DNA of 14,235 nucleotides from JBGPIK01 sp041484845 (GCA_041484845.1 JBGPIK010000148.1:1-14235); one strand, 5' to 3'; shown: positions 6,200 to 13,951, numbered from the stretch's first letter. The notes: generated by a model from the sequence alone, not told the origin. Numbers and translations: made by a program.

Positions 6200-7513
6200 T
6201 TAACTTCCAACAGTGCGGAGCGCCGGGACCCGCCAGGCAACAAATAACGATAGAATGATTACAATGCCTCCCATCATGGCCACGGTTGATGGTGCGCCGA
6301 TGAAGTGCGCGCTCACTCCCGCGAACAAAGCACCCGCCGGCATGAAGCCGCGATCCAACATGTACAAGCTCATTACGCGTCCACGCAATTGGTCGGGTAC
6401 GATGAGCTGCAGAAGCGTATTGGTGCTGGCCAGAAAAAACATCTGAAACACCCCGGCCGCGACTAGCGCGATCAGCGCTAGTGGAAACGATTTGATTTGC
6501 GAAAAAAGAATCAGAAAAACACCCAGTATGACAATGCTCCCCACGAGGAATAGTCCTTGACGTCTCAGCCTATTCGCCAGGGAAGCGAGGATAAGCACAG
6601 CGAACAAGGCTCCGACTCCAGGCGCCGCCATCAGCAGGCCGAGACCGTCGGGGCCTACTTTCAGCACGTCCTTCTGGAAGACAGGCATCAACGTCTGGTA
6701 CGGCACGGCAAAAATCCGTGGAACATAGGCCAGCGTCATTAGCGCCAGGACGGCGGGAGTCGACCATACGTACGCGAATCCCTCCTTGAGATTAGCTAGC
6801 GCGGAGGAGCGTCGCGCCTCATCCGGCGTGGGCGGCACATGCATCCAATGAATCATGAAGAGCACGCCGACGTAGGCGATGCCTTGCACAAAAAAGTTTC
6901 CCCCGGCGCCGAATAGAGCGATCATCGCGCCGCCCAATGCGGGGCCGACGATCTTCATCAGATTAAAGCCTCCCGAGTTTAACGCGATGGCATTGGCGAG
7001 CTCTTTTTTGGGAACAACACTGGGAATCATGCTTTGCCTGACCGGTTCGGTAAATGTCCAGGCGGTTCCCGTAATCAAGGTGAACAGAAAAATATGCCAC
7101 ACCTTTAAGAATCCCGACGCCACGAGACCTCCCATGAGGATCGCGGTCACGATTAATATCCATTGCGTGCGCAGCAGCAGTTTTTTCCGGTCCATGCGGT
7201 CGGCGGCCACGCCCGCCATCGGTCCGGTGACCAAGAACGGTAGTGCCCGCAAGCCATTGAGCGCTCCCAGCAACATGGAGTTGCCGGTCATGTCATAGAC
7301 GAGCCATCCCAGCGTCACTTGCTGAATCCACTGGCCGGCGCTCATCATGAACGTGCCGGTGCAAAGATAGCGAAAATCAAGGTGGCGAAGAGAGGAGAAG
7401 GTCTGAAGTCGAAACGGCGGAGAAGCCGCCTCCGAAGGCGCTTCGTCAACGAGTGCTTCAACCTGCTCGGTCAGCTGCTCTTCCAAAGAATCTATTTCCT
7501 GAATCGGATGCAA
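6200..7513 (-). CDS. MFS transporter, MFS_3/EntS-like exporter family
   Basis: A 437-residue inner-membrane protein of the major facilitator superfamily, of the branch that includes enterobactin exporter EntS. Transport is by ion antiport, usually efflux. The motif-A loop between helices 2 and 3 is clear, GVAADRMDRKKLL (residues 101-113), and about twelve hydrophobic segments follow from residue 50 on. The opening QWIQQVTLGWLVYDMTGNS (61-79) and the later IVPDQLRGRVMSLYML (371-386) are typical. The first 35 residues form an acidic cytoplasmic extension (EEQLTEQVEALVDEAPSEAA). The start is uncertain: 7513 is a TTG without a ribosome site, and a second TTG at codon 10 (7486) follows AGGA at 10 nt. 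There is no Met before residue 56. A good promoter lies just upstream. It is a stand-alone gene, convergent with the hydrolase. The substrate is unknown. Confidence 0.9.
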   Translation of the reverse strand: MHPIQEIDSLEEQLTEQVEALVDEAPSEAASPPFRLQTFSSLRHLDFRYLCTGTFMMSAGQWIQQVTLGWLVYDMTGNSMLLGALNGLRALPFLVTGPMAGVAADRMDRKKLLLRTQWILIVTAILMGGLVASGFLKVWHIFLFTLITGTAWTFTEPVRQSMIPSVVPKKELANAIALNSGGFNLMKIVGPALGGAMIALFGAGGNFFVQGIAYVGVLFMIHWMHVPPTPDEARRSSALANLKEGFAYVWSTPAVLALMTLAYVPRIFAVPYQTLMPVFQKDVLKVGPDGLGLLMAAPGVGALFAVLILASLANRLRRQGLFLVGSIVILGVFLILFSQIKSFPLALIALVAAGVFQMFFLASTNTLLQLIVPDQLRGRVMSLYMLDRGFMPAGALFAGVSAHFIGAPSTVAMMGGIVIILSLFVAWRVPALRTVGS

Positions 7514-7547
7514 TAAATTTGAGGCACTGCATTAGTAGCAAAATTCT

Positions 7548-7576
7548 ATTCTAGTTGCCATCAAAATTTCTATCAA
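7548..7576 (-). promoter_or_regulatory. Sigma70-like promoter for the MFS gene
   Basis: On the minus strand TTGATA (7571-7576) and TAGAAT (7548-7553) are separated by exactly 17 nt; they match consensus at 4-5 and 5 positions. A transcript would start near 7541, leaving a leader of about 28 nt before the TTG at 7513. Confidence 0.55.
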
Positions 7577-7699
7577 CTTGATTCCACATTCGAGGCCGGC
7601 AACTCGAGGCGACACCAGCGTTAAAGATCCATTTAACGTTCCGTGAGCTTATCCCCTCTCTAATGAGGCAGGACTTTCGAGCTGGATTTACAGGCAATA

Positions 7700-7770
7700 T
7701 TTTGAAACCGTTTGAACGGCTGAACTGAATTGAATGACTTGAACGTCTGGAACGTTTTGAACTATTCGAA
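7700..7770 (+). repeat. TTGAAC repeat cluster, copy 5
   Basis: The 3' part reads TTGAACGTC, TGGAACGTT, TTGAACTAT, TCGAATTAC in exact 9-nt register (7739-7774), after looser words TTTGAAACCG, TTTGAACGG, CTGAACTGAA, TTGAATGA. This cluster lies upstream of a minus-strand gene, unlike the other four, yet keeps the same strand orientation. Confidence 0.8.
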
Positions 7771-7932
7771 TTACGGCCGCTGCTGCAAGCGCAACGAATT
7801 AGCAATAAAAACAAGTCGCCACTCAGGCACGATACAATTTTTCATGCTGCAAGAAAGTTACAAATACGTGCCGGTCTTGATCGTCTTCGTAGATCGCCTC
7901 TCGGCGATCGCCCCTGTCAAAAAAAGGTGTTC

Positions 7933-8205
7933 AAGTCCGCTCTTGGCTCACAGCAACCGCCTCTTCTATTCTCCGCGCCCTGCCAGGGTTCCTTTGCGCC
8001 ACCGCCCTGGCTTTCATCCTTAAACATGCCGAGGTAACCGATGAGGTTTTCTAGCCCCATCACCTTTCTTTCTCGCTGTGCTGACGGTCTAAAAAAGAGT
8101 CGGGACGGTATTTGGATGTGTGAAGAAGCGCTGTTCCACGCGAATTCAATCCGGTTTTGCGGGGGTTGCATTGGCCACAGCTGTCTGAGAGCTAAAAGCG
8201 GACTT
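7933..8205. mobile_element. Possible MITE-like segment with imperfect 21-bp terminal inverted repeats
   Basis: The 21 nt at 7933-7953 match the reverse complement of 8185-8205 at 18 of 21 positions; the shared outer core is AAGTCCGCT / AGCGGACTT. The 273-bp length and lack of a recognisable gene fit a miniature element. I could not see flanking target duplications, so this remains a candidate. An alternative is a folded non-coding RNA or chance. Confidence 0.35.
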
Positions 8206-8313
8206 TTTTCTTTTCGATCACCAGGAAAAACTTGAGGTCAATCACGTTATCTCTCCTTATTTTCCCTTTAAGCCTGCCTCCTCTTTTAAGGCAAATAAAT
8301 CTCCTCCGACCAA

Positions 8314-11300
8314 TCATCCTGCCGTCGTAACCCGCTTTGGATCGTAACCCAGAATTGGCGCAAGCCAGCGCTCGACTTCCGAGACTTTCATCCCTTTTCT
8401 CGCGGCGTAGGACTCTACCTGGTCTTTACCGATGGCGGTCACGGCGAAGTAGTGCGATTCCGGATGAGCGAAATAAAGCCCGCAAACAGATGCCGCAGGG
8501 TACATGGCAAAGCTTTCGGTGAGCTTTATGCCCGTGGCTTCACCCACTTTCAGTAGATCAAAAATGATGGGTTTCTCGGTATGGTCGGGCTGAGCGGGAT
8601 AACCGGGCGCGGGACGAATCCCGCGGTATTTTTCGGCGATCAAGTCTTGCGGGGAAAGTTCTTCTTCTTTGCCGTAGCCCCACTCGATGCGCGCTTGCCT
8701 GTGCAGATACTCCGCGAAGGCCTCGGCCAGCCGATCCGCCAGCGCTTTGGCCATAATCGAATTGTACTGATCGTGATCTTTCTCGAACTTCTCCGCCAGT
8801 TCCTGGCATCCATGCCCCGTGGTGACAGCGAAGGCTCCGAGGTAATCAATCCGGGCGCTCTCGGTTGGCGCGATAAAGTCCGATAGGGCCAACTGTGGTT
8901 TGCCGCGCTGACTTTCCTTCTGCTGGCGCAGACTATGAAAGCGCGTCAATTCTTTTTTGCGTGCCGTATCAGCGTAAACAACGATATCATCCCCGTCGCT
9001 GTTAGCCGGGAAAAAACCGTACACCGCCTGCGCCCTGAACTGCTTTTTTTGCAAGATCTCGTGCAGCAGCTCTTGAGCGTTGGCGAACAGCTCCCTGGCC
9101 GCCGGCCCCCGCACCGGATCGTCGAAGAGATCGGGATATCGGCCCCGCATCTCCCAAGTGTGAAAGAACGGCGACCAGTCGATGTAGGGAACGAGATCTG
9201 ATAATGGAAAATCCTCCAAGACTTTTCTGCCGGTGAATCCAGGAACTGCAATATGGCTTTCGTCCCACTGAGTATGCAGTTTTCGACGCCCGGCCTCCTC
9301 GTAACTGAGCAGCGGCGCCGCCGCGCGGTTTTCAAACTGCTCGCGCATCTCCTGCTGCTCCGCGCGATTCTTCTCGGCCAAGGCCTTGCGCGCCGCCGGG
9401 TTGACCAACGCGCCCACCACCGGCACCGCGCGGGAAGCATCGATGACGTGAATCGTCTCGTGGCGGTACGATGGCGCGATCTTCACCGCCGTATGCCGCT
9501 TGCTGGTGGTCGCGCCGCCGATGAGCAGCGGGATATTCAGGCCGCGTCGATCCATCTCGCTCGCGACGTGAGCCATTTCATCCAGCGAAGGCGTGATCAA
9601 ACCGCTAAGGCCGATCATGTCCGCCTTTTCTGCTATCGCGGTATCGATGATCTTATCGGCGGGAACCATAACCCCCAAATCGATGACGTCATAATTGTTA
9701 CAGTTGAGCACGACGCCAACGATGTTCTTGCCGATATCGTGGACGTCGCCCTTCACCGTGGCGAAAACCAGCGTGGTCCGTTTTACAACTTGCTGCGCGG
9801 CCTTCTTCTCCGCCTCTAAATACGGCGTGAGATAGGCCACGGCTTTTTTCATCACGCGGGCGCTCTTCACCACCTGGGGCAGAAACATTTTGCCGGAACC
9901 GAACAGATCGCCGACGACATTCATGCCGTCCATGAGCGGCCCCTCGATGACCGAAAGGGGCTTGCCATATTTTTGTCTCGCCTCCTCGGCATCGGCGTCG
10001 ATGAAGTCGGTGAGGCCCTTCACCAGGGCATGGGAGAGACGCTCTGCAACCGTGCCGGCGCGCCAACTATCGTCTTTAATAACGACTTTGCCCGCTTGCT
10101 TCACCGTCTCGGCAAAGGTCACCAGGCGCTCGGTGGCGTCGGGCCGCCGATTGAGTAAAACGTCCTCCACCAGTTCGAGCAAGTCCTTGGGCACTTCTTC
10201 GTAAACCGCCAGCATGCCTGGATTGACTATGCCCATGTCCATCCCGGCTTTGATCGCGTGATAGAGGAAGGCAGAGTGCATCGCCTCGCGCACCGGATTA
10301 TTACCCCGGAAAGAGAACGAGATATTGCTGACTCCGCCGCTCACCTTCGCCAGCGGCAGGTTTTGTTTGATCCATCGTGTCGTCTCGATGAAATTGACGG
10401 CATAGGCGTTATGCTCTTCGATGCCCGTGCCCACGGTCAGAATGTTCGGATCTAAGATAATGTCCTGCGGCGGGAAGCCAACCTGCTCGGTGAGGATTTT
10501 GTAGCAGCGCGCGCACACTTCGATTTTCCTCTCATAAGTATCGGCTTGCCCCCGTTCATCGAATGCCATAACGACCACCGCCGCACCGTAGCGGCGAACC
10601 AACTGCGCTTGCGCGATGAACTTGGCCTCGCCTTCCTTCAAGCTGATCGAGTTCACGATGCCCTTGCCCTGCAGACACTTAAGGCCGGCTTCGATCACTT
10701 CCCATTTTGAGCTGTCAATCATTACGGGCACACGCGCGATTTCCGCTTCGCCGGCGATCAAGCGCAGGAACTTCTCCATCGCTTCCTTGGAGTCGAGCAT
10801 GCCCTCGTCCATATTGACGTCGATGATCTGCGCGCCGCCCTCCACCTGTTGCCGCGCCACGCTCACCGCCTTTTCGAAATCCCCGGCCAAAATGAGTTTC
10901 GCGAACACGGGCGAGCCGGTCACATTGGTGCGTTCGCCGATGTTTACGAAGTTGGATTCGGGCCGCACGGTTGCGCTCTCGAGACCGCTCAAGCGCAGGC
11001 ACGGCTCAACCTGCGGAGGCAAGCGCGGTGGCAAGCCGCTCACCGCTTCGGCAATCCGGGCGATATGGTCGGGCGTGGTGCCGCAACAACCGCCGACGAT
11101 ATTGAGCCAGCCGTTCTGCGCCCATTCGCGCAACTGCGGCGCGAGCGATTCGGGCGTCTCGGGAAAACCGGTCGGCAGGAGGGGGTCGGGCAGGCCCGCA
11201 TTGGGATGGCTACTCACGTACACCGGTGCGATCTGCGACAGCTCTTCGATCAGCGGGCGCATCTCTTTGGGCCCCAACGCACAGTTCATACCGACGCTCA

Positions 11301-12024
11301 GCAGCGGCACATGCGCGATCGAGTTCCAGAACGCCTCCACCGTCTGTCCGGTCACTCCCCGGTTGCTTCCCGCTTGAATAAAAGTGACCGACGCCATGAG
11401 CGGCAGGCGGATTCCGCGCTCCGCAAAGAGAGTCTCAATGGCAAAAAACGCCGCCTTCGCATTGAGCGTATCGAATATGGTTTCGACCAGAAGAATGTCG
11501 GCGCCGCCGTCGATCAAACCACGCGCCTGCTCATAGTACGCTTCGACGAGTTCTTCATAGGTTACGCCGCGGGTTGCCGCGCTATGCACGTCAGTGGAAA
11601 TCGAACAGGTGCGATTCGTCGGGCCGATGGCTCCGGCGACAAAACGCGGCCGCGCAGGATTTTTCGCCATGACCATCTCGGCGGCCTTCTTGGCCGCCAT
11701 CGCCCCGGCGACGTTCATCTCGTAAACATAAAGCTCCAGTTTGTAATCGGCCATGGAGATGGAAGTCGAATTAAATGTATTCGTTTCCACGATGTCGGCG
11801 CCGGCTTCCAAATACTGCCGGTGGATATCAGCGATCAGGTCGGGCTGGGTGAGGCACAGCAAATCGTTGCAGCCTTTGAGATCACGCGGATGCACGGCGA
11901 AGCGCTCGCCTCGGAAAGCTTTCTCATCGAGCCGGTGCATCTGAATCATCGTCCCCATCGCGCCGTCAAGGACAAGAATCTTCTGTGACAACAACCGTCG
12001 TAGGGTATTTTCGCTGTTGGTCAT
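8314..12024 (-). CDS. metH: Cobalamin-dependent methionine synthase
   Basis: A full-length 1236-residue cytoplasmic enzyme (E. coli MetH is about 1227) that moves a methyl group from methyl-tetrahydrofolate through cobalamin to homocysteine, making methionine. All modules are present in order. The homocysteine domain spans about 1-335, with zinc ligands Cys248 (MNCALGP) and Cys313/Cys314 (GGCCGTTP). The folate domain spans about 355-625 (NIGERTNVTGS). The helical cap is about 650-740. The B12 domain is about 748-890, with Asp760 and His762 of DVHDIG and Ser813 of ITPS as the ligand triad. The SAM-dependent reactivation domain is about 915-1230, with Asp949, RPAPGYP at Arg1137 and Tyr1192. Every known key residue is in place. 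The usual Cys in PGYPACP is Gln1145 here. The ATG overlaps the stop of the upstream ArsR-methyltransferase gene by ATGA, so translation is probably coupled. No cobalamin riboswitch is seen. Confidence 0.98.
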   Translation of the reverse strand: MTNSENTLRRLLSQKILVLDGAMGTMIQMHRLDEKAFRGERFAVHPRDLKGCNDLLCLTQPDLIADIHRQYLEAGADIVETNTFNSTSISMADYKLELYVYEMNVAGAMAAKKAAEMVMAKNPARPRFVAGAIGPTNRTCSISTDVHSAATRGVTYEELVEAYYEQARGLIDGGADILLVETIFDTLNAKAAFFAIETLFAERGIRLPLMASVTFIQAGSNRGVTGQTVEAFWNSIAHVPLLSVGMNCALGPKEMRPLIEELSQIAPVYVSSHPNAGLPDPLLPTGFPETPESLAPQLREWAQNGWLNIVGGCCGTTPDHIARIAEAVSGLPPRLPPQVEPCLRLSGLESATVRPESNFVNIGERTNVTGSPVFAKLILAGDFEKAVSVARQQVEGGAQIIDVNMDEGMLDSKEAMEKFLRLIAGEAEIARVPVMIDSSKWEVIEAGLKCLQGKGIVNSISLKEGEAKFIAQAQLVRRYGAAVVVMAFDERGQADTYERKIEVCARCYKILTEQVGFPPQDIILDPNILTVGTGIEEHNAYAVNFIETTRWIKQNLPLAKVSGGVSNISFSFRGNNPVREAMHSAFLYHAIKAGMDMGIVNPGMLAVYEEVPKDLLELVEDVLLNRRPDATERLVTFAETVKQAGKVVIKDDSWRAGTVAERLSHALVKGLTDFIDADAEEARQKYGKPLSVIEGPLMDGMNVVGDLFGSGKMFLPQVVKSARVMKKAVAYLTPYLEAEKKAAQQVVKRTTLVFATVKGDVHDIGKNIVGVVLNCNNYDVIDLGVMVPADKIIDTAIAEKADMIGLSGLITPSLDEMAHVASEMDRRGLNIPLLIGGATTSKRHTAVKIAPSYRHETIHVIDASRAVPVVGALVNPAARKALAEKNRAEQQEMREQFENRAAAPLLSYEEAGRRKLHTQWDESHIAVPGFTGRKVLEDFPLSDLVPYIDWSPFFHTWEMRGRYPDLFDDPVRGPAARELFANAQELLHEILQKKQFRAQAVYGFFPANSDGDDIVVYADTARKKELTRFHSLRQQKESQRGKPQLALSDFIAPTESARIDYLGAFAVTTGHGCQELAEKFEKDHDQYNSIMAKALADRLAEAFAEYLHRQARIEWGYGKEEELSPQDLIAEKYRGIRPAPGYPAQPDHTEKPIIFDLLKVGEATGIKLTESFAMYPAASVCGLYFAHPESHYFAVTAIGKDQVESYAARKGMKVSEVERWLAPILGYDPKRVTTAG

Positions 12025-13016
12025 TTCTTCTTAGCCTTCCGAGTCAAATTCCCGGGCGCGTGTGCAGGCAAGCACGCGCGGGCAACAAAAATCTCAACCG
12101 GCCGATTGCCATTGCGGGCCATCTTCTCCCCGGCGTAGGAGCCGGTGAGCTCATAATCCACGGTCTCGGCCCCGGCCGCATGGAACCATCCCTCCACCGA
12201 GCTTTGATCGAAGCCCAGCCAACGATGCGCCATCTGCTCGCGCATCCACTCCTGATCGTGACGGACCAGGTCGACCAGGATCACGGACCCACCCCCGCAA
12301 GTAATGCGGCACAGCTCCGAGATCGCGCGCTGCGGATCGGGCAGAAAATGGAGCACCATTACGCAAAAAGCCGCGTCGACCTCGCGCGCGTGAAGCGGCA
12401 GCTTCAGCGCGTCGCCCGGACGAAACTCGACATTGCGCACGCGCTTTTGTTTGGCAATCTCACGCCCCCGCCGTAGCATTTCTGTCGAGAGATCGACGCC
12501 AATGACCCTTTCGGCGAAACGCGCAAGCTCGAAGGTCAAGCTCCCCGTGCCGCAACCGATGTCCGCAAGCACCAGGTTGCGCGGCAACAGCTTTTCAATC
12601 GCGAGCGAAGTCACCCGATCATCGAAATAGCTTTTGCGAATGCGCTCCCAATCGCCCGCCACGGTTTCGAAATAACTGCGCGAGCGATTCAGCCGCCGCC
12701 GGCGGCACTCGCGCAGGCGCTCTTGATCTTGCTTGGCTTCAGGCAGTTGCGCCAAACGCGCGTTGAGCGACTGGTATAGCTCGCGCGCCGCGTCGGGCAT
12801 GTCTTGGCGCAGCGAAAAATAGACGTTGGTTCCTTCCTTGCGGTCCTGGACAAATCCCGCATCGCGGAGAAGCGCGAGGTTGCGCGACACCGAGGACTGC
12901 ACCGATGTGACGATTTCCTGCACCTCCCCCACGGTAAGCTCGTCTTCGGAAACCGCGGCGAGCACGCGCAGCCGTAAAGGATCGGCTAAAGCTTTGAGCG
13001 TTCGGACTACGTCCAT
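12021..13016 (-). CDS. ArsR-family regulator fused to a SAM-dependent methyltransferase domain (SahR-like)
   Basis: A 331-residue two-domain cytoplasmic protein. Residues 1-95 are an ArsR winged helix (LKALADPLRLRVLAAVSEDE, recognition helix near 40-52 with SSVSRNLALLRDAGFV, wing EGTNVYFSL). There is no metal-binding Cys pair of the ELCVCDL type, so metal sensing is unlikely. Residues 115-315 are a class I methyltransferase fold, with motif I LADIGCGTG (150-158), acidic motif GVDLS (173-177) and DAAFCVMVLHFL (214-225). Fusions of this kind next to metH are known as regulators of methionine/SAH metabolism, for instance SahR in Proteobacteria, where the methyltransferase domain senses S-adenosylhomocysteine. 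Assigning that role here is inference from architecture and from the overlapping metH gene. A promoter and dyad lie 15-44 nt before the ATG, fitting autorepression. No Shine-Dalgarno sequence precedes the ATG. The C-terminus is basic (NLTRKAKKK). Confidence 0.92.
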   Translation of the reverse strand: MDVVRTLKALADPLRLRVLAAVSEDELTVGEVQEIVTSVQSSVSRNLALLRDAGFVQDRKEGTNVYFSLRQDMPDAARELYQSLNARLAQLPEAKQDQERLRECRRRRLNRSRSYFETVAGDWERIRKSYFDDRVTSLAIEKLLPRNLVLADIGCGTGSLTFELARFAERVIGVDLSTEMLRRGREIAKQKRVRNVEFRPGDALKLPLHAREVDAAFCVMVLHFLPDPQRAISELCRITCGGGSVILVDLVRHDQEWMREQMAHRWLGFDQSSVEGWFHAAGAETVDYELTGSYAGEKMARNGNRPVEIFVARACLPAHAPGNLTRKAKKK

Positions 13017-13030
13017 AAGAATAACTAAAG

Positions 13031-13060
13031 TATATCACAATATATAGATGTTTTGATATT
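13031..13060 (-). promoter_or_regulatory. Candidate operator dyad of the regulator-metH operon
   Basis: On the minus strand AATATCAAAACAT, a CTAT centre, and ATATTGTGATATA form a 13-4-13 dyad with 10 of 13 paired positions. Its outer ATATCA/TGATAT core is exact. It covers the -10 hexamer and spacer of the predicted promoter, the usual place for an ArsR-type repressor site. It is AT-rich compared with its surroundings. Confidence 0.5.
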
Positions 13061-13067
13061 TATGCAA
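13039..13067 (-). promoter_or_regulatory. Sigma70-like promoter of the regulator-metH operon
   Basis: TTGCAT (13062-13067) and TATATT (13039-13044) are 17 nt apart on the minus strand. The -10 matches 5 of 6 and the -35 matches 4 of 6. An alternative extended -10, TGATATACT (13029-13037), lies closer to the gene and would give an almost leaderless message starting about 5 nt before the ATG at 13016. Confidence 0.55.
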
Positions 13068-13109
13068 GCGGTTGCAGAAGAGCAGCAGCTCGCATGCGGA
13101 GCCATGCCT

Positions 13110-13345
13110 GCCTGCAAACTGTTCTAGCCGCATTATGTATGGTTCGAGCGAAAACAATGACACTGCGTGGATCGACGGGTGAGCCTGGAGGAGCGAAGGC
13201 ACAGAGACGAACACCTTCAATGACGTTTCTGGTACTCGGCTCGACACTTGTGTTTATCTCAGGTATTCGCTTCGCAACCTCAGTTTGCAGGCCGCTCCAA
13301 GGCAGAGACCCATTGCGTTCGGTCCGGAGGGCTCACCCGTCGATC
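13110..13345. repeat. Pair of interleaved perfect inverted repeats
   Basis: GCCTGCAAACTG at 13110-13121 pairs with CAGTTTGCAGGC at 13281-13292. GATCGACGGGTGAGCC at 13170-13185 pairs with GGCTCACCCGTCGATC at 13330-13345. The order is A-B-A'-B', which cannot form two nested hairpins but could form a pseudoknot. It may equally reflect rearranged copies of an inverted repetitive element. Confidence 0.7.
13181..13243 (+). repeat. Dispersed intergenic repeat, copy C
   Basis: It aligns without gaps to 6003-6065 with 45 of 63 identities. The outer GTGAGCC-GGAG block also overlaps the left arm of the 16-bp inverted repeat at 13170-13185. No frame is conserved between the copies. Confidence 0.65.
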
Positions 13346-13369
13346 GCCGTCACGCGTGAACCGTCCGGG

Positions 13370-13951
13370 CTAGGCGACTTTTTGCGCAAAGATGCCGGCT
13401 CGAAACGCCCGCTCCCCGGCTTCGGAGAATTGTCCTTCACGGTAGTAGAGGACTCTGAAATCGCGGAAGCAATCTAACAGCTCGTTGTGCTCAAGCAGAT
13501 AGGCGGGATTTTTCGGGTGGCCGATGGCCGGCTGATCGATCAAGTAAGTTTCAAAGATAACGGTTCCGCCAATTCTGAGAGCGGACTTTATTTGCGGAAT
13601 CAATGAGCGTTGCAGGTAATTGAAATTCACAATGAGGTCGTAAGCGGCCTCGCTCAACTGAAGCTGCTCGAGATCCGCCTGTTGCCACGTAATAGCTAAG
13701 TTTTTCTCGGCCGCGCGTCTCCTGCCCTCCTCTAAACCAACCGGGGAGATGTCGATGGCAACGACGTCGAAACCGCGGTCGGCCAAAAACAGCGCATTGC
13801 GACCTTTTCCGCTGGCTATATCCAACGCCCGGCCGCGCCGGATCGGCCAGGCTTCAGCCGCAAAGATTTCGCGGAGAAAACCGGAAGGCTCATTGGAGCC
13901 CTGCGCCGACCCATGCTGCTTATCCCAGCGGACTTTATCCTCTATCGACAT
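13370..13951 (-). CDS. Class I SAM-dependent methyltransferase (TehB-like)
   Basis: A 193-residue cytoplasmic methyltransferase. It shows SAM-binding motif I as ALDIASGKGRNALFLADRG (residues 42-60), the acidic strand VVAIDISP (63-70, Asp67), QADLEQL after the third strand (91-97), and YDLIVNFNYLQRSLIP (104-119) leading to GGTVIFETYL (128-137). The size and motif order resemble TehB/UbiE-like small-molecule methyltransferases; the acceptor is unknown. The C-terminal part carries GHPKNPAYLLEHNELLDCF (144-162), a stretch I associate with uncharacterised members of this group. The start is ATG 13951 with AGGA 7-8 nt upstream. It follows the ComF-type gene by 30 nt on the same strand, so the two are probably one transcript. 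There is no sign of tellurite genes nearby, so a resistance role should not be assumed. Confidence 0.9.
   Translation of the reverse strand: MSIEDKVRWDKQHGSAQGSNEPSGFLREIFAAEAWPIRRGRALDIASGKGRNALFLADRGFDVVAIDISPVGLEEGRRRAAEKNLAITWQQADLEQLQLSEAAYDLIVNFNYLQRSLIPQIKSALRIGGTVIFETYLIDQPAIGHPKNPAYLLEHNELLDCFRDFRVLYYREGQFSEAGERAFRAGIFAQKVA

Larger units (their letters stand above)
7514..8313. other. Gene-poor spacer (800 nt) between metH and the MFS gene
   Basis: I find no supportable gene. Contents in order are the MFS promoter, repeat cluster copy 5 (7700-7770), a perfect 7-bp hairpin GATCGCC-TCTC-GGCGATC (7892-7909), and a 273-bp segment bounded by an imperfect 21-bp inverted repeat (7933-8205). 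A minus-strand frame (7917-8171) includes MGLENLIGYLGMFKDESQG and looks briefly protein-like. It has no ribosome site or family I know and sits inside the inverted-repeat segment. No good T-run terminator for the metH operon is visible just after 8314. Confidence 0.55.
13068..13369. other. Spacer with interleaved inverted repeats and dispersed-repeat copy
   Basis: No gene is visible. Together with the promoter region this leaves 353 nt between the small methyltransferase gene and the regulator. Two perfect inverted repeats (12 bp: 13110-13121 with 13281-13292; 16 bp: 13170-13185 with 13330-13345) interleave, and the dispersed repeat copy C (13181-13243) lies inside. Confidence 0.65.

Noticed and set aside
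1441..7770. TTGAAC clusters as CRISPR arrays
   Set aside because: Units are 7-9 nt with no unique spacers of 25-40 nt and there are no cas genes.
7892..7942. Hairpin GATCGCC-TCTC-GGCGATC near a run of seven A/T as a terminator
   Set aside because: On the minus strand the T-run precedes the stem rather than following it, and on the plus strand the stem is followed by an A-run, so neither strand gives a classical terminator.
8270..8313. Intrinsic terminator after metH
   Set aside because: Only a 4-bp GCCT/AGGC stem is present on the minus strand with no following T-run.
10849..11988. Plus-strand open frame of 379 codons across the metH gene
   Set aside because: It lies entirely antisense to metH, whose catalytic residues are all intact. 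Its composition (rich in Arg, His, Gln, few hydrophobic runs) is that of an antisense shadow.
12000..13110. Cobalamin, SAM or SAH riboswitch upstream of metH
   Set aside because: metH has no leader (ATGA overlap), and the leader of the operon is at most about 20 nt from the best promoter, too short for any of these riboswitches.
13370..13951. Tellurite-resistance (tehB) assignment for the small methyltransferase
   Set aside because: Only general class I methyltransferase motifs are visible and there is no tehA-like neighbour; a specific function is not supported.
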